This document shows positions 7,401 through 15,307 of a DNA stretch of 18,389 nt, in pieces (position 1 is the stretch's first letter; each line of letters begins with the position of its first letter). The notes beneath the pieces were generated by a model. That model was not told where the DNA came from. It searched no databases and saw nothing but the letters and a program-made list of their open reading frames with translations. A program made the translations under genes and the position numbers. The stretch comes from Chloroflexota bacterium. Its GTDB lineage: Bacteria; Chloroflexota; Anaerolineae; Caldilineales; Caldilineaceae. The stretch covers positions 1-18,389 of the forward strand of contig DMDA01000038.1 of assembly GCA_003451595.1 (NCBI GenBank), given 5' to 3'.

Positions 7401-8492
7401 ATGAACAGTGATTGTCTGATCCAGGACGCCCCGGCGGCCAGTGCATCTTCACTGCTGTCCACGGCGTATGGCCCACACGCCCACCCCACCGGCTTTGAGG
7501 TGCTGGCTGCAGAATGGAATGATCTGGTTGCCCGGACGCGCTTCAATTCGATCTTTCTCACCCACGAATGGCAGACAACCTGGTGGGCCGCACTAGGTCA
7601 GGGCGATCTCTGGATCGTGGCGTTTCGTTGCCCGCAGAGCAAAACATTGGTCGGGATTGCGCCCCTCTTTCTACACACGTTGGAGAGCGGTGCTGACGCT
7701 GGCAAACGCCAGTTTAACCTGGTGGGCTGTATCGAGGTCAGCGACTATCTCGACATCATTGCCGAACGCGACCGCGAGCAAGAGGTCTATGCGGCCTTGC
7801 TCGCCTGGCTGCATGGCCCGGATGCACCCGCCTGGGATATTCTCGACATTTGCAACCTGCCCGAAGCCAGCCTCACCTATCAAGTGCTGCCGGAACTAGC
7901 GACAACCTACAACCTTGACGCGACTGTGTTTCAGGAAGATACGGCGCCGCAATTCATCCTTCCCATGCGGTATGAGGAGTATTTACAGACCCAGGTGGAT
8001 AAGAAACAGCGTCACGAGATCCGTCGCAAACAACGACGCGCCGAGCGCGAAGCCGCCATTGGCCTATATCTGGTCGAGCCGGAGCATGTACTCGAAGCCG
8101 AGGTGGATGACTTCATCGCCTTGCAGCGCGCCAGCCGCGCCGACAAGGCGGACTTCATGACGCCCCAGATGCGCCGGTTTTTCCTCGCCGTCGCCCGTCG
8201 CATGTTGGAAGCCGGCTATCTGCGCCTCTTCTTCCTGACCATCAACGGTGACAAGGCGGCGACGCTTTTTGCCTTTGAGTACGATCGCCGTTTCTGGCTG
8301 TATAATTCCGGCTACGATCCAGATGCTCACGCCCAGCTAAGTCCCGGCTGGGTGCTGTTAAGCTACGCCATCCAATATGCCATTGCTACGGGCTGTCGAG
8401 TCTTCGACTTCATGCAAGGCGACGAAGAGTACAAATATCGTTTCGGCGCCACCGACTACAAAGTGATGCGTGTGACGCTGCGCAAAGCCTGA
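7401..8492 (+). CDS. GNAT/FemAB-type acyltransferase of the CelD/BcsL family
   Basis: A 363-residue soluble protein of the acetyltransferase family named after CelD/BcsL (Pfam Acetyltransf_6 type). The visible signatures are the N-terminal FLTHEWQTTWW (residues 52-62), a central basic stretch KKQRHEIRRKQRR (201-213) at the start of the second GNAT-like half, and the C-terminal FDFMQGDEEYKYRFGA (335-350), which is the most diagnostic motif. Relatives are linked to polysaccharide or envelope modification and transfer an acyl group from an activated donor; donor and acceptor cannot be read here. The gene has its own promoter and is followed after 73 bp by the acidic small protein on the same strand. 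There is no signal peptide, so it acts in the cytoplasm or at the inner face of the membrane. Confidence 0.85.
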   Translation: MNSDCLIQDAPAASASSLLSTAYGPHAHPTGFEVLAAEWNDLVARTRFNSIFLTHEWQTTWWAALGQGDLWIVAFRCPQSKTLVGIAPLFLHTLESGADAGKRQFNLVGCIEVSDYLDIIAERDREQEVYAALLAWLHGPDAPAWDILDICNLPEASLTYQVLPELATTYNLDATVFQEDTAPQFILPMRYEEYLQTQVDKKQRHEIRRKQRRAEREAAIGLYLVEPEHVLEAEVDDFIALQRASRADKADFMTPQMRRFFLAVARRMLEAGYLRLFFLTINGDKAATLFAFEYDRRFWLYNSGYDPDAHAQLSPGWVLLSYAIQYAIATGCRVFDFMQGDEEYKYRFGATDYKVMRVTLRKA

Positions 8493-8565
8493 CAGTTTTC
8501 AAGACCTTGACGCTCGACGATGACGGGACAGTTTGACGAAGCTAGAACAAACCTTGTGAGGCTCA

Positions 8566-9009
8566 ATGCGAGGCAACGGCGCACCATCTAACGACCCCAA
8601 TCCACGCTACGACAATAGTGCAGATGACGACTATGACCTGCTCGACGACCTGGCTGACGACCCGTCTGAAGGTGAGCTGCGACGCGGCAATGCGCGCCAG
8701 CGCGCCCAACAGCGCGATTATCGCCCGCGCTATAGTAAGCCTGGTCGTCGCCCGGCTGCAGAACGCGAGGGAGCGTTCAATGCGCTGCTCTGGCTGCTAG
8801 ATGGCGCCACGGGCGTTGTCGAGGAACTGCGTCACAATGATCTAGGGCTGCCGGAGGAGTTCTGGGTGCACGCCGACGCTGCGCGTAAAGAAACGCTGCT
8901 GGCGCTGCGCGCCATCCTCGATGACTGGATCGATGAGACGGATGATGCCCCTGCACCGCCCAAAGCCGAATCACCCAAACGACGCGGGGGTATCGACATC
9001 GATTTCTGA
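8566..9009 (+). CDS. Unrecognised small protein with acidic N-terminus
   Basis: A 147-residue protein with no family I recognise. Residues 15-37 are very acidic (DNSADDDYDLLDDLADDPSE). Residues 38-67 are Arg-rich, so charge flips sharply. A more ordered helical region follows (about 67-123, FNALLWLLDGATGVVEELRHNDLGLPEEFW then ARKETLLALRAILDDWID). The tail is Pro/Lys-rich and ends in GGIDIDF. GTGAGG precedes the ATG by about 5 nt. It probably shares a transcript with the acyltransferase gene. The charge pattern would suit binding to a nucleic acid or partner protein, but nothing specific can be claimed. Confidence 0.72.
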   Translation: MRGNGAPSNDPNPRYDNSADDDYDLLDDLADDPSEGELRRGNARQRAQQRDYRPRYSKPGRRPAAEREGAFNALLWLLDGATGVVEELRHNDLGLPEEFWVHADAARKETLLALRAILDDWIDETDDAPAPPKAESPKRRGGIDIDF

Positions 9010-9065
9010 TACGGCCTGCCGGTGGTCAATCGTCAACCATCATGTCGCACAGGTCGCCCAGTCGA

Positions 9066-10796
9066 TCACTTGTCCTCTAGTTTCACGTCCGCTGGCTCTT
9101 CCGCCGAGACGCTGACCACGCGCTCTTGCGCCACGCTCACCTGCCCGGTGCGCCCTCCCGGTGCGCGGCTCACCCACCGCCGCGCTGTTACGATCACATC
9201 CACCCGGCGCTCACCGCGCAGACTGGAATGATAGGCCGCCAACTGCGCCGCCGTCAGGATGTCGCGTTCATCTGGCGCGGCGCCCGGTGTCCGAACAATC
9301 ACATGCGCACCGGGTGCGCCCCGCACATGCAGCCAAACGTCATCGGCGCGCGCCAGTTGAAAAGTGACTTGCTCATTCTGTCGCGCGTTGCGCCCGACAA
9401 TGATCTCAACGCCGCGCAGTGTGCGATAGCGCAGTGGCCCATTTTTGCTGCCTGCTGCTACCCTCTCGCGACGCACAGGGGAGCGCACAAAGCCAGCGCG
9501 CTGCAACTCCTCAATCACAGCCGCCAATTCGGGCTGATTGACAGCGCGCTGTGCATCCAGGGCGAGTTGCGCCAGCAGCGCCTGGTCAGCCAGCAACAGC
9601 GCGCGGCGCTGTGGAATGATCTGCGCCGCGCGTTCCAGCCTGGCCGCGCGCTTGAACATGCGCTGCGCCTGCTCGACCGGCGCCAGCGTTGCGTCAAGCT
9701 CGATGCTCAGCATAGCGTCGCCAGTGTCCACCGTCAGCACGCGTTCTCCTGGCGTCACCTGACCGGCCAACGCCAGCAACCAGCTTGCCTGTGTGCGCAG
9801 TGCTGCAGCCGCACCGGGCGCCGGCTCATCGCCGGCCAATGCGTTCAACCGACGTATGACCTGGGCGTTGGCGCGCGCGATCTGCGCCAATACCTGGGCG
9901 CGTTGCGCAGCATAGGGGTCAACGGTTTGCGCGTCAGCGTTGCTGGCAAAGAAGCGTTCCAGCGCCACACTCAGCGTAGGCTGGGGGATGAAGTGACCAC
10001 GAAAGTGGATTGGATAAGCCGCAAAGCCGATCCATGCGCCCGCCTCTTCGATCAAGCCGGGCTGCCATGTCCCGCTTGCCACCGGCGCCCAAAGCTCCTG
10101 CAACGCCTGCGCCACGGCCAATACATTGGCGCCCTGATCGGCGTTGCTGTCACCGGCGGCGCGCCAGGCGATCTCTCGCGCCGCCGTAGGGCTGAGGCCA
10201 GCGATCCCCCCCACCAAAGCCTTCCATAGCGGCCCTGGTTGGGCGACGATGTGCGCAAGCTGACCGTAATAGTCGGCGCTGCCATCATCAAGGGGCGACA
10301 ATTTAACAGGCGCCGGCGGCAGTGCGTACGGACGTCCCGGCAGCAACGCACGTCCCTCACCCATCGCCGGCAGGTGATGCAGGCACTCCAGAATCCGACC
10401 TGCAGGATTGAGCAGAAGCGCGTTCGGCTGACGCCCGATCAACTCCACCACGAGGGTAGTTGCACCCGTTTCAACGTGTTCGAAGTTCAGGCGGAGCACG
10501 CGCTCGGTCGGGTCTGGCTGGGCGATAGCAACGAGTCGTGCCTCGCGCACATATTTGCGCAGCAGCAAGAGCAGAGGCGTCTCGCCAGCGCCGCGACGAA
10601 GTTTATAGCTCACAGTATGGATGCGCGCCGCGCCAGGCTGCAGCGCCAGCAACAGTTGATGACGCGCACCCTGAGCATAAACTTCAAAACCAAGCGAATT
10701 TTCGTCGACCAGCAGCACCTGCTGAATCCGCCCTGGACACAAAGTCTGGTTGAGTTCTGCGGCCATGCAGGCCAGCGTCAGCGCGTCGAAGTGCAT
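9066..10796 (-). CDS. rqcH: RqcH / NFACT family ribosome quality control protein (Rqc2 homologue)
   Basis: A 576-residue NFACT protein, often mis-annotated as fibronectin-binding protein. RqcH binds the peptidyl-tRNA-obstructed 50S subunit and directs C-terminal alanine tailing of stalled nascent chains for degradation. The order is NFACT-N (about 1-190, with ELIGRQPNALLLN at 118-130 and LLPGRPYALPP at 151-161), a helix-hairpin-helix stretch (about 196-216), coiled-coil segments (about 295-318 and 376-435) and NFACT-R (about 453-563, with VGRNARQNEQVTF, DDVWLHVRGAPGAHVIV and AAQLAAYHSSLRG). The Asp-Arg pair needed for tRNA-Ala handling in Bacillus appears as Glu98-Arg99 in PTERVLRLNFE, by my alignment. 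The gene begins 6 bp after the nitroreductase stop with no Shine-Dalgarno site, so translation is probably coupled. Confidence 0.9.
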   Translation of the reverse strand: MHFDALTLACMAAELNQTLCPGRIQQVLLVDENSLGFEVYAQGARHQLLLALQPGAARIHTVSYKLRRGAGETPLLLLLRKYVREARLVAIAQPDPTERVLRLNFEHVETGATTLVVELIGRQPNALLLNPAGRILECLHHLPAMGEGRALLPGRPYALPPAPVKLSPLDDGSADYYGQLAHIVAQPGPLWKALVGGIAGLSPTAAREIAWRAAGDSNADQGANVLAVAQALQELWAPVASGTWQPGLIEEAGAWIGFAAYPIHFRGHFIPQPTLSVALERFFASNADAQTVDPYAAQRAQVLAQIARANAQVIRRLNALAGDEPAPGAAAALRTQASWLLALAGQVTPGERVLTVDTGDAMLSIELDATLAPVEQAQRMFKRAARLERAAQIIPQRRALLLADQALLAQLALDAQRAVNQPELAAVIEELQRAGFVRSPVRRERVAAGSKNGPLRYRTLRGVEIIVGRNARQNEQVTFQLARADDVWLHVRGAPGAHVIVRTPGAAPDERDILTAAQLAAYHSSLRGERRVDVIVTARRWVSRAPGGRTGQVSVAQERVVSVSAEEPADVKLEDK

Positions 10797-10802
10797 AGCT
10801 GG

Positions 10803-11561
10803 CTACACTGGCTGTGGGTCAAGCGCCTGCTGCCGCAATGCACGCGCCATCACCGGCTCACGGTGCGCCATCGTACCGCCGGCCGCAAAATAGGTGCGGA
10901 TGCTCTCATACCAATCGCGCTTGACGCTCATGGCGGCGTAGGCCGATTCCAACTCGGCAGGGGTGAAGTCAGCTGGATAGCTGTTCTCAAAGAAACAGAG
11001 CGCGCGTGGGATGCGCGGCTTGACCGGCGGGTACTTCTCTGGATCGATGACGCCGATACACAACCCGTAGAGCGGCAGCACGCCGGGCGGCAACGCCAAT
11101 TCCTGCGCAATCAGGTCAGTGTGATTCTGTACGGCGCCGATATAGCACGTGCCGTAACCAAGCGCCTCGGCGGCGACAACCATGTTTTGCGCCACCATCG
11201 TGGCGTCAGTGGCGCCGTAGATCAGGCCGATGCGAGCGCGCATGCCCCATTCCCCGCCGCGCTGTTCGATCAGCCGCCGCAGCCGGTGAACATCGAGACA
11301 GACGATAAAGAATTCGGCAGCGTCGCGAATATGTTGTTGGTTAGCGCACAAGGTTGCCAGCCGGTCGCGCCGCGCTGCGTCGGTGATGCGCACAAAGCTA
11401 TACATATGCCCCTGCGCATCGGTAGGCGCGCGCCGCCCGGCTTCGATGATCAAGTCAAGATCGCCCGGCGCCAATGGTTCGTGCAAGAAAAAGCGCACCG
11501 AGCGATGCTGTCCAAAGACCGCCAGTGCTGGCGGAAAGGTTACGGGTATTGGGTGATCCAT
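10803..11561 (-). CDS. Nitroreductase family flavoprotein (NfsA/FRP-like)
   Basis: A 252-residue FMN-dependent nitroreductase-fold protein. The phosphate-binding start HRSVRFF (residues 19-25), AGRRAPTDAQGHMYSF (41-56) and the LGYGTCYIGAVQNHTDLIAQELALPPGVLPLYGLCIG region match NAD(P)H-dependent nitro/flavin reductases of the NfsA/FRP branch, whose C-terminal extension (here about 195-252) includes a basic Arg/Lys-containing segment. The family reduces nitroaromatics, quinones or flavins with NAD(P)H; the natural substrate is unknown. AGGAGA lies 7-8 nt ahead of the ATG. The stop codon is 6 bp from rqcH, so both form one operon. Confidence 0.87.
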   Translation of the reverse strand: MDHPIPVTFPPALAVFGQHRSVRFFLHEPLAPGDLDLIIEAGRRAPTDAQGHMYSFVRITDAARRDRLATLCANQQHIRDAAEFFIVCLDVHRLRRLIEQRGGEWGMRARIGLIYGATDATMVAQNMVVAAEALGYGTCYIGAVQNHTDLIAQELALPPGVLPLYGLCIGVIDPEKYPPVKPRIPRALCFFENSYPADFTPAELESAYAAMSVKRDWYESIRTYFAAGGTMAHREPVMARALRQQALDPQPV

Positions 11562-11589
11562 TCAATTGTCTCCTGATATTTGCGCGAAC

Positions 11590-11625
11590 TGCCGTTGTGT
11601 CGGCAATCTTACTGGAAAAACCAGT
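11590..11625. repeat. Two small adjacent hairpins in the nitroreductase leader
   Basis: TGCCG-TTGTGT-CGGCA (11590-11605) and ACTGG-AAAAA-CCAGT (11611-11625) are perfect 5-bp inverted repeats, 5 bp apart. They lie between the nitroreductase start (minus) and the tRNA promoter (plus). They could be leader-RNA structures or regulator sites for the nitroreductase/rqcH operon. They are short enough to be chance. Confidence 0.3.
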
Positions 11626-11646
11626 CGATCGATGTAATAAAAATGG

Positions 11647-11675
11647 TTGACAATAAGCGCAACCATGACTATCAT
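11647..11675 (+). promoter_or_regulatory. Near-consensus sigma70 promoter for tRNA-Leu
   Basis: TTGACA (11647-11652), exactly 17 bp, then TATCAT (11670-11675). This is the best promoter match I found in the window. Transcription from about 11682 would give a 5' leader of about 93 nt before the tRNA. Confidence 0.7.
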
Positions 11676-11774
11676 AGTGATGATTCAGGGTTTGACCTAA
11701 TCAACGCGCGCACAGGTGGCTTTGGCGAAGCGAGGCGGTGCATTTGCGCATGGATCAGGGCGGCTGAGTGAGAC

Positions 11775-11855
<81 letters not shown>

Positions 11856-11893
11856 CTTGGGGGAGGGCCAGATGAGTAGACAAAGAGGATACC

Positions 11894-12991
11894 ATGCAGC
11901 ACCCCAACAGACCCACGGGCGCGGCGCAGGATGGCGCGCCCACTCCCCAAGGTAAGCTACTGTGGTTGCGCACCAGCGTGCGGCTGGTCGCAATGACGGT
12001 GGCGATTGTGGCGACGTTCTGGCTGATCGAGCCGGTGCGCGCCCAGGACAATGTGCATGTCGTCGCCGGCGGTGAGAATCTTTCCACAATCGCCCGGCGC
12101 TACGGCATGACGATGCAGGAACTTGCCGCGTACAACGGCATCGTCAACCCTAACCTGCTCTTCGTCGGTCAGAAAATTCAGATTCCAGGCAGTGGCTATG
12201 CCCCACAGATGCTGGCGCCAGCACAGAGCAGCGTGCTGCCAGGCGAGGCCGGCTATCATGTCGTAGCGCGCGGGCAGACGCTCTCCGAAATCGCCAAGAG
12301 CTACGGCATGACGACCGGCGATCTGATGCGGCTCAACGGCATCAGCAACGCTAACATGATTTGGGTTGGACAGAAACTGCGCGTGACTGCGCGCGTCGAG
12401 GCAGTGACACCTGGTGCAGCGTATGCCCCCAAGCCAGCCGTCGCCGATGACATCTATGTCGTACAGCCGGGCGACACACTGGCGGAGATTGCGGCTCGCC
12501 ACCAAACCACCGTGCAAAGTCTTTTGATGGCCAACGGGCTGCCCAACCCCAATTTCGTCTGGGTGGGGCAACAACTGCGCGTGCGAGCAAACACACAGCC
12601 AGAGTCAAGCCTCAACCTGGTGGCGGCGCCGGCGGATGGCAAACGCTGGATCGAGGTCAATCTGACCAATCAGACTCTCACCGCCTGGCAGGGAGATGTC
12701 CCAGTGATGTTCACTGCGATCAGCTCCGGGCGCGCCGGCACGCCAACCGTGACCGGACGCTTCACGATCGGCACGCGCTACAAGGCGCAGCGCATGACTG
12801 GCCCAGGGTACGATCTGCCGAATGTGCCGTGGGTCATGTACTTCTATCAAGGATACGCCATCCACGGCGCGTACTGGCACAACAACTTCGGTGTGCCGAT
12901 GAGCCACGGCTGCATCAACATGCGCACCAATGAAGCCGAGATGCTCTACAACTGGGCGCCAGACGGCACTGAGGTGTACGTCCACTATTAA
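11894..12991 (+). CDS. L,D-transpeptidase with three LysM domains (YkuD family)
   Basis: A 365-residue exported enzyme. A signal peptide or anchor covers about 1-50 (hydrophobic 31-46, cleavage near VRA). Three LysM domains follow: about 54-98, 121-164 and 187-231, each with the pattern HVV..GxxLxxIAxxYG...L...NGIxNxNxxxVGQxLxV. The YkuD catalytic domain covers about 251-365, with H324 (AIHGAYWHNNFG) and the nucleophile C340 in SHGCINM. LysM binds peptidoglycan, and YkuD enzymes form 3-3 cross-links or attach molecules to the wall outside the membrane. AAGAGG precedes the ATG. All catalytic residues are present. A second YkuD gene without LysM lies downstream on the same strand. Confidence 0.93.
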   Translation: MQHPNRPTGAAQDGAPTPQGKLLWLRTSVRLVAMTVAIVATFWLIEPVRAQDNVHVVAGGENLSTIARRYGMTMQELAAYNGIVNPNLLFVGQKIQIPGSGYAPQMLAPAQSSVLPGEAGYHVVARGQTLSEIAKSYGMTTGDLMRLNGISNANMIWVGQKLRVTARVEAVTPGAAYAPKPAVADDIYVVQPGDTLAEIAARHQTTVQSLLMANGLPNPNFVWVGQQLRVRANTQPESSLNLVAAPADGKRWIEVNLTNQTLTAWQGDVPVMFTAISSGRAGTPTVTGRFTIGTRYKAQRMTGPGYDLPNVPWVMYFYQGYAIHGAYWHNNFGVPMSHGCINMRTNEAEMLYNWAPDGTEVYVHY

Positions 12992-13057
12992 AACCATCCC
13001 ATCAGAACATTCAGGGGCGAACCAGACGGGAGCGCACTTCAAGTGAGGGCGTGAGTC

Positions 13058-13115
13058 GTCGATCATCGCCTTCGGCGTGACGAGACGGCCTGTCATGCCG
13101 AAGGCGATGATCGAC
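13058..13115. repeat. Perfect 19-bp inverted repeat (extended hairpin) between the two transpeptidase genes
   Basis: GTCGATCATCGCCTTCGGC (13058-13076) is the exact reverse complement of 13097-13115. Inside the 20-nt centre, TGAC (13078-13081) pairs with GTCA (13092-13095) and G13077 can wobble with T13096, so the stem reaches about 24 bp with a 10-nt loop. It lies 66 bp after the stop of the LysM transpeptidase and about 45 bp before the promoter of the second one. There is no T-run. It may be a terminator-like or attenuating hairpin, or a REP-type dispersed repeat. Confidence 0.75.
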
Positions 13116-13160
13116 AGGGTAAACTTTGCCCCGAACGTGAAGTAGACCTGCCAGACATGG

Positions 13161-13190
13161 TTGGCGCGTTGTAGCTGTTGGCGGTACAAT
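13161..13190 (+). promoter_or_regulatory. Sigma70-like promoter for the second transpeptidase
   Basis: TTGGCG (13161-13166), an 18-bp spacer and TACAAT (13185-13190) lie about 77 bp ahead of the TTG start. The -10 is good, the -35 moderate. Confidence 0.5.
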
Positions 13191-13253
13191 GGTGCACTGT
13201 CTCCCGGCCTATCAACAACAGCGAACTTTACGCAGGCGGTTGTCGCCACGTGA

Positions 13254-13260
13254 GGGAGGG
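13254..13260 (+). promoter_or_regulatory. GGGAGGG site fixing a TTG start (second transpeptidase)
   Basis: A strong Shine-Dalgarno sequence 6 nt before TTG at 13267. An ATG at 13189, in the same frame, overlaps the -10 element and is unlikely to be the start. Confidence 0.7.
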
Positions 13261-13266
13261 TGTACT

Positions 13267-14031
13267 TTGTCGAAGAGTCTAGCAGGCATTGCATCGGTCA
13301 GGCGGCGGCTGCCGCGCATGTTGATCCTGGTGCTATTGATTACGTCGTATTGTGGCGGGGTTGGCCACGCCCGCGCCGAAGATCATGCTTCGCCCTCACG
13401 ACCGACCGGGGATGGAGGAGTGGCGGCGGTATTGCCATCGCTGCCCATCAAGGCTGCTCTACCGCGTCCAGTGGAAAAGCCACCACTGCCCTTCGCCGAA
13501 CCCATGGTTGGCCCACTCATCAAGCGTGCGCCGATGGACGACATCGAACACCGAACAACAGCTTTTCTACCCACGCCCGAGCAACTCGCCAGGCTGACGC
13601 CCGTTGAGTTTCCCGCCGAGAGCCGTTGGATTCGCGTCGATCTGAGTGAACAGGTGGTGATTGTCTACGAGAATGGACGGGCGATTCGTGGATTTGTGAT
13701 CTCTTCAGGCTTGCCGCGCACGCCCACCGTCCTGGGTGAATATCGCATCCGCACGAAGGTGCGCGCGCAAACAATGAGCGGAGGCAGCGGCGCTGGCTAT
13801 TACAGCCTCCCCAATGTGCAGTGGGTGCAATATTTTTACGCCGACTATAGCTTTCACGGCACCTACTGGCATAGCGATTTTGGGCGCCCAAAGAGTCATG
13901 GTTGTATTAACATGACCAATGCCGACGCCAAGTGGCTCTTTGATTGGGCGGGGCCAGTGTGGGATGGCAAGACAACCTGGTTCAAAAGCTCGCCGAACAA
14001 CCTGGGGACGCTGGTTATTGTGCACGAATGA
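13267..14031 (+). CDS. L,D-transpeptidase (YkuD family) without LysM
   Basis: A 254-residue exported enzyme from the TTG start. Residues 1-38 form an Arg-rich n-region and hydrophobic core, with cleavage near HARA. A proline-rich spacer (about 40-115) leads to the YkuD domain (about 120-254). The catalytic motif is complete: H197 in SFHGTYWHSDFG and C213 in SHGCINM. The catalytic part closely resembles that of the upstream LysM enzyme, including the LPNVxWVxYFY stretch and the WH residues. This indicates an old or recent duplication, with the LysM domains either lost here or gained there. It has its own promoter and ribosome site. The expected role is peptidoglycan 3-3 cross-linking or wall attachment. 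It is convergent with the GAF gene, 24 bp apart. Confidence 0.9.
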   Translation: MSKSLAGIASVRRRLPRMLILVLLITSYCGGVGHARAEDHASPSRPTGDGGVAAVLPSLPIKAALPRPVEKPPLPFAEPMVGPLIKRAPMDDIEHRTTAFLPTPEQLARLTPVEFPAESRWIRVDLSEQVVIVYENGRAIRGFVISSGLPRTPTVLGEYRIRTKVRAQTMSGGSGAGYYSLPNVQWVQYFYADYSFHGTYWHSDFGRPKSHGCINMTNADAKWLFDWAGPVWDGKTTWFKSSPNNLGTLVIVHE

Positions 14032-14055
14032 TGGCGCAGGTGGTTCACCCCAGCG

Positions 14056-15219
14056 TCAGCCAACTCGCTGCAGAGCAATGGCAAGCGTGTTGGTGGCTGT
14101 GCGCAGCACCACCATGTCGCCTTCGTCATAGCCCGGCGCGGCAGGTGGCGCCTCGATATAGAGCACGCCCAGCGGACTCTCGCCGATGCTGATAGGGGCA
14201 ATCAGCGCACGACCCGTTTCGTTGTAATTGAGATCTTCGATGGAATCGATCGGCGCGACCGGGTCTAGGAAGAGTGGCTGGCCGGCGTCGATTGTCCACA
14301 GAAGCAACCGGTGCAGCCGGGCAAAGAGCGCTACTTGATCGTCGTGGGCAATGGCACTGATGACGAGGAAGTTTTGATAGGTATGTATGCCAGGAGTCGC
14401 CTGCAAGCGTTGCAGCAGGTGTGGTGGAATGGCTGAGTGTTCAAATGCCAGCAGAACATTGGCGGCGCCCATCAACTCCGCAATTCCTTCGATGGCGCTT
14501 GTCAGCAACCCAACGAATGACATCGAGGTTGCCAGCGAACGCGAAAACAGTTGCAACCCAGCCAGTTGCTCGGCGCGTGCATGAAGTTCTTCCTGCACCT
14601 GCGCACCAATCACAGCCCGCGCCATGGTGGCGGCAAATTCAACGAGTTCCCACCTTAATTCGAGGTCGTCAAAATGATCGGCGTTTGTTCTCCCCAAAAT
14701 CAATGCGCCAATTGCGACTGTATTCTTACGTAATGGTAAGATAATGAGCGAGCCGCTGCGTGGCAACCAGGGAAATTCATCAGGCGTTGGGCGTCCGGTG
14801 ACAGCAATATCGTTAATCAGCAAGTAATCGGGTTCTTCAGGATCGAGTCGCCGCACCAGGGCATGGGCAAGTTCACCCCACAACGGCAGTGGGCACTGTT
14901 TTCTCAAATAGCGGCGCGCGTCAACGACTCCGCGCAGTTCCTGATAGTGGTAGGGGCCAAGTTCGGATTCACCAAGCAACAACGCCGCATAGTTGAAACG
15001 GTTGCGCTGCCAGAGATCATCCATCAATCGCGTGATGATGGTGGAGAGAGAAAGCGGCGCGGCGAATAATGTAGTGCAATTCTGCAGGAACAGGATGCGG
15101 TCGATCTGGCGCTGCAGGTCGTGCACCGGCATTGCCGCTACCGCATCAAGCATGGTTTCCAGATGCGCCAGCTCTTCCGAGATCATCCCGGCCAGTGATG
15201 CAAGTCCGGAAGCTGCCAA
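14056..15219 (-). CDS. Protein with two GAF-like domains, no output domain
   Basis: A 387-residue soluble protein. Two GAF-type sensor domains are inferred from pattern: about 45-205 (LFAAPLSLSTIITRLMDDL ... SGSLIILPLRKNTVAIGALILGR ... FAATMARAVIGAQ) and about 220-385 (LLTSAIEGIAELM ... GRALIAPISIGESPLGVLYIEAPP ... VVLRTATNTLAIALQ). A helical linker (about 203-222) joins them. No kinase, cyclase, GGDEF or DNA-binding domain is visible. It may sense a small ligand and signal through a partner. The best candidate is the divergently transcribed REC-cyclase 88 bp away. The start is a TTG behind GGGGGG; an ATG 33 nt inside is an alternative. Confidence 0.75.
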   Translation of the reverse strand: MAASGLASLAGMISEELAHLETMLDAVAAMPVHDLQRQIDRILFLQNCTTLFAAPLSLSTIITRLMDDLWQRNRFNYAALLLGESELGPYHYQELRGVVDARRYLRKQCPLPLWGELAHALVRRLDPEEPDYLLINDIAVTGRPTPDEFPWLPRSGSLIILPLRKNTVAIGALILGRTNADHFDDLELRWELVEFAATMARAVIGAQVQEELHARAEQLAGLQLFSRSLATSMSFVGLLTSAIEGIAELMGAANVLLAFEHSAIPPHLLQRLQATPGIHTYQNFLVISAIAHDDQVALFARLHRLLLWTIDAGQPLFLDPVAPIDSIEDLNYNETGRALIAPISIGESPLGVLYIEAPPAAPGYDEGDMVVLRTATNTLAIALQRVG

Positions 15220-15307
15220 TGGGACCCCCCGTGACGTAGGCTCGATGAAGACACATCTATGGTATTACAAACTGGCCTGACCTGTAAACTGTCGATAAGG
15301 AATACGT

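Noticed and set aside
9126..11576. Two long plus-strand open frames opposite rqcH and the nitroreductase
   Set aside because: No recognisable domains, and both minus-strand genes have clear motifs and an operon layout.
11580..11771. Possible 63-codon gene ahead of the tRNA
   Set aside because: It contains the tRNA promoter and the hairpins, has no ribosome site and no recognisable sequence.
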